A stretch of DNA of 7,823 bases, from positions 1 to 7,823 of the forward strand of contig JACDCH010000131.1 in the NCBI GenBank assembly GCA_013694495.1, written 5' to 3'. The notes under the pieces were generated by a model. The model saw only the letters and a list, made by a program, of their open reading frames with translations, was not told where the DNA came from and made no database searches. Shown here piece after piece: positions 6,844-7,823 of the stretch. The stretch is from Acidimicrobiia bacterium. Lineage in GTDB: Bacteria > Actinomycetota > Acidimicrobiia > Acidimicrobiales > JACDCH01. The position numbers and the translations under genes are program-made. Position 1 is the stretch's first letter. Each line of letters opens with the position of its first letter.

Positions 6844-6860
6844 CGCACGTGCGGGGTGCT
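6824..6860. terminator. Bidirectional terminator hairpin between convergent genes
   Basis: AGCACCCCGC (6824-6833) and GCGGGGTGCT (6851-6860) are perfect 10-base inverted arms around a 17-base loop. The racemase stop (6841-6843) lies in the loop, and the opposing gene's TAG (6861-6859) overlaps the right arm. The structure forms equally on either transcript, as expected of a shared terminator between convergent operons. It lacks a T-run, which is common in high-GC actinobacteria but leaves efficiency uncertain. The loop also holds part of a smaller palindrome, GCACGTGC (6845-6852). Confidence 0.65.
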
Positions 6861-7644
6861 AGTTGGCGGCGACGAAGTAGGGGTCGCACAGCTTGCAGGG
6901 GGCGAGGCCCTCGCTCGCCGACACCGCCCGCAGCCCGATCTTGCCGGCCACCACCACGCACTCAGGGCGGTGGGCCATGCTGCCCCGCTCCGTGGCGACG
7001 AGGTCGAGGGCGCCGCCGGTCGCGACGACGGGGACGGAGGCGACGGCGGCGACCGCCGGGCGGGCCGGCGCGGCGCTGCCGTTGGCGTGCGGGGTGCCGG
7101 CGGCGACCCGGCCGAGCGACTCCTCGAGCCGGGTGATGGCGTCGATCACCGCGGCCGACTGCGTGCGGTGCTCCTTCACGAGCTCGGTCACCCAATGCGA
7201 GAAGTACATGAACGAGCCGAGGAAGCAAAGCCCCAGGCCGAGGAAGCCACCGGAGATGGCGTAGGGGATCTGCTCGTAGAGGAACGGCGTGTGGGCGGCG
7301 CCGCTCCAGCCGATGACCACCATGATCAGGCCGAGCGGGGCGAGGATGCCGCCCAGGATCAGGAGGACCTTCTCGTTGAGGTTGCGCGAGCCGCCGGTGC
7401 GGATGCCGCGCACGCCCTCGGCGAGACGCTGGAGGCGGCGGGCGTCGGCGTGGGGATCGGACGCGGGGCCGCGGCCGTGGGCGACGTCCTCGGCGATGGC
7501 CCGCATCTCGGCCTCGGTCTCGGCGATCGCGTCCGCGTGCACCTCGGTATGCACCACCTCGGGCGCTACGACCTCGACGGGAGGCGGTGCGTCGGCGGGC
7601 TGCCCGTCGGGGCTGGCCCGCAGCTGGTCGCCGCGCTTGCTCAT
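6859..7644 (-). CDS. Two-TM membrane protein with C-terminal HxxxC/CxxC cluster
   Basis: A 261-residue protein of no family I can name. The start chosen is ATG 7644, preceded at 7 bases by AGGAAGG (7658-7652) and overlapping the upstream stop as ATGA; an in-frame ATG at 7677 lacks these. Residues 1-85 are hydrophilic, Pro/Glu-rich, then probably helical with many Ala, Glu and Arg. Two hydrophobic segments follow, at about 93-112 and 127-148, separated by a short loop, so both long ends should face the same side. After TM2 comes a charged helix (153-180), an Ala/Pro/Val-rich linker (181-215), and a compact tail with H225, C229, C250 and C253 (HRPEC and PCKLC), a plausible single zinc site resembling small treble-clef or ribbon motifs. 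It converges on the racemase operon; a functional link to it is not implied. Confidence 0.85.
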   Translation of the reverse strand: MSKRGDQLRASPDGQPADAPPPVEVVAPEVVHTEVHADAIAETEAEMRAIAEDVAHGRGPASDPHADARRLQRLAEGVRGIRTGGSRNLNEKVLLILGGILAPLGLIMVVIGWSGAAHTPFLYEQIPYAISGGFLGLGLCFLGSFMYFSHWVTELVKEHRTQSAAVIDAITRLEESLGRVAAGTPHANGSAAPARPAVAAVASVPVVATGGALDLVATERGSMAHRPECVVVAGKIGLRAVSASEGLAPCKLCDPYFVAAN

Positions 7645-7823
7645 CCGGTCACCTTCCTGTCCAGGCCGTCGGGGCACGACGACGTGGCCACGCTCAAGCT
7701 GTTGTCGGCGAGCTTGCCCGCTCCCCAGGCGAACGCCGGCGACCCGAGCACCAGCGCGGCCGCCACGAGGACGCCGACGCCGGCCAGGTTCGCGGCCAGC
7801 GCCGCCCCGCTGCTGATGGGGGC
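7641..7823 (-). CDS. C-terminal end of a small-residue-rich membrane-associated protein (partial)
   Basis: The frame is open from the window edge to TGA at 7643-7641 and gives 60 residues. An Ala/Val/Leu-rich hydrophobic stretch of about 20 residues (roughly 11-32, containing GVGVLVAAALVLG) looks like a transmembrane helix or a secretion signal ending near SPAFA. A polar tail follows with one Cys (C50, in SSCPDG), ending RKVTG. Its stop overlaps the start of the next gene as ATGA, so the pair is translationally coupled. With the 5' part missing, it cannot be decided whether the hydrophobic stretch is a C-terminal anchor or the signal peptide of a very short protein. Function unknown. Confidence 0.6.
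   Translation of the reverse strand, partial: APISSGAALAANLAGVGVLVAAALVLGSPAFAWGAGKLADNSLSVATSSCPDGLDRKVTG
7652..7658 (-). promoter_or_regulatory. Ribosome site deciding the 7644 start
   Basis: AGGAAGG on the minus strand lies 7 bases before ATG 7644 and inside the coding end of the upstream partial gene. It supports the ATGA-overlap start rather than the in-frame ATG at 7677. Confidence 0.75.

Overview
The window is very GC-rich, with short intergenic gaps, frequent GTG starts and strong G/C bias at third codon positions. This points to a high-GC actinobacterium. The gene content (two bacterial wax ester synthase/diacylglycerol acyltransferases and a mycobacterial-type alpha-methylacyl-CoA racemase) fits Actinobacteria that store neutral lipid. 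The style of the left-edge and right-edge proteins suggests an acidimicrobial lineage, but that placement is an impression, not a demonstration.

Left half, minus strand (3195 down to 1): a cytosolic beta-lactamase-fold serine hydrolase (2047-3195), then WS/DGAT 1 (415-2001) with a histone-H1-like Lys/Ala/Pro tail, then the N-terminal part of an unrecognised protein with an Arg-Gly-Asp repeat (1-337, continuing outside the window). The gaps are 45 and 77 bases, so at least the first two genes look like one transcription unit.

Right half, plus strand (3242 to 6843): WS/DGAT 2 (3242-4714), an alpha/beta hydrolase (4725-5657) and an alpha-methylacyl-CoA racemase of CoA-transferase family III (5662-6843). 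The gaps are 10 and 4 bases and all three starts are GTG, which indicates a translationally coupled operon. The two operons diverge from a 46-base gap (3196-3241) that must hold both promoters.

Right edge, minus strand: a two-TM membrane protein with a C-terminal His/Cys cluster (6859-7644). Its start overlaps by ATGA the end of another partial membrane-associated gene (7641-7823). The racemase operon and this pair converge, and a perfect 10-bp inverted repeat (6824-6860) covers both stop codons as a likely two-way terminator.

Inferred job of the central block: making neutral storage lipid from acyl-CoA (two WS/DGATs), releasing acyl groups from esters (two hydrolases of different folds), and making methyl-branched acyl-CoAs fit for beta-oxidation (racemase). 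No RNA genes, insertion sequences, CRISPR arrays or phage genes were seen. No stretch longer than 300 bases lacks a gene.
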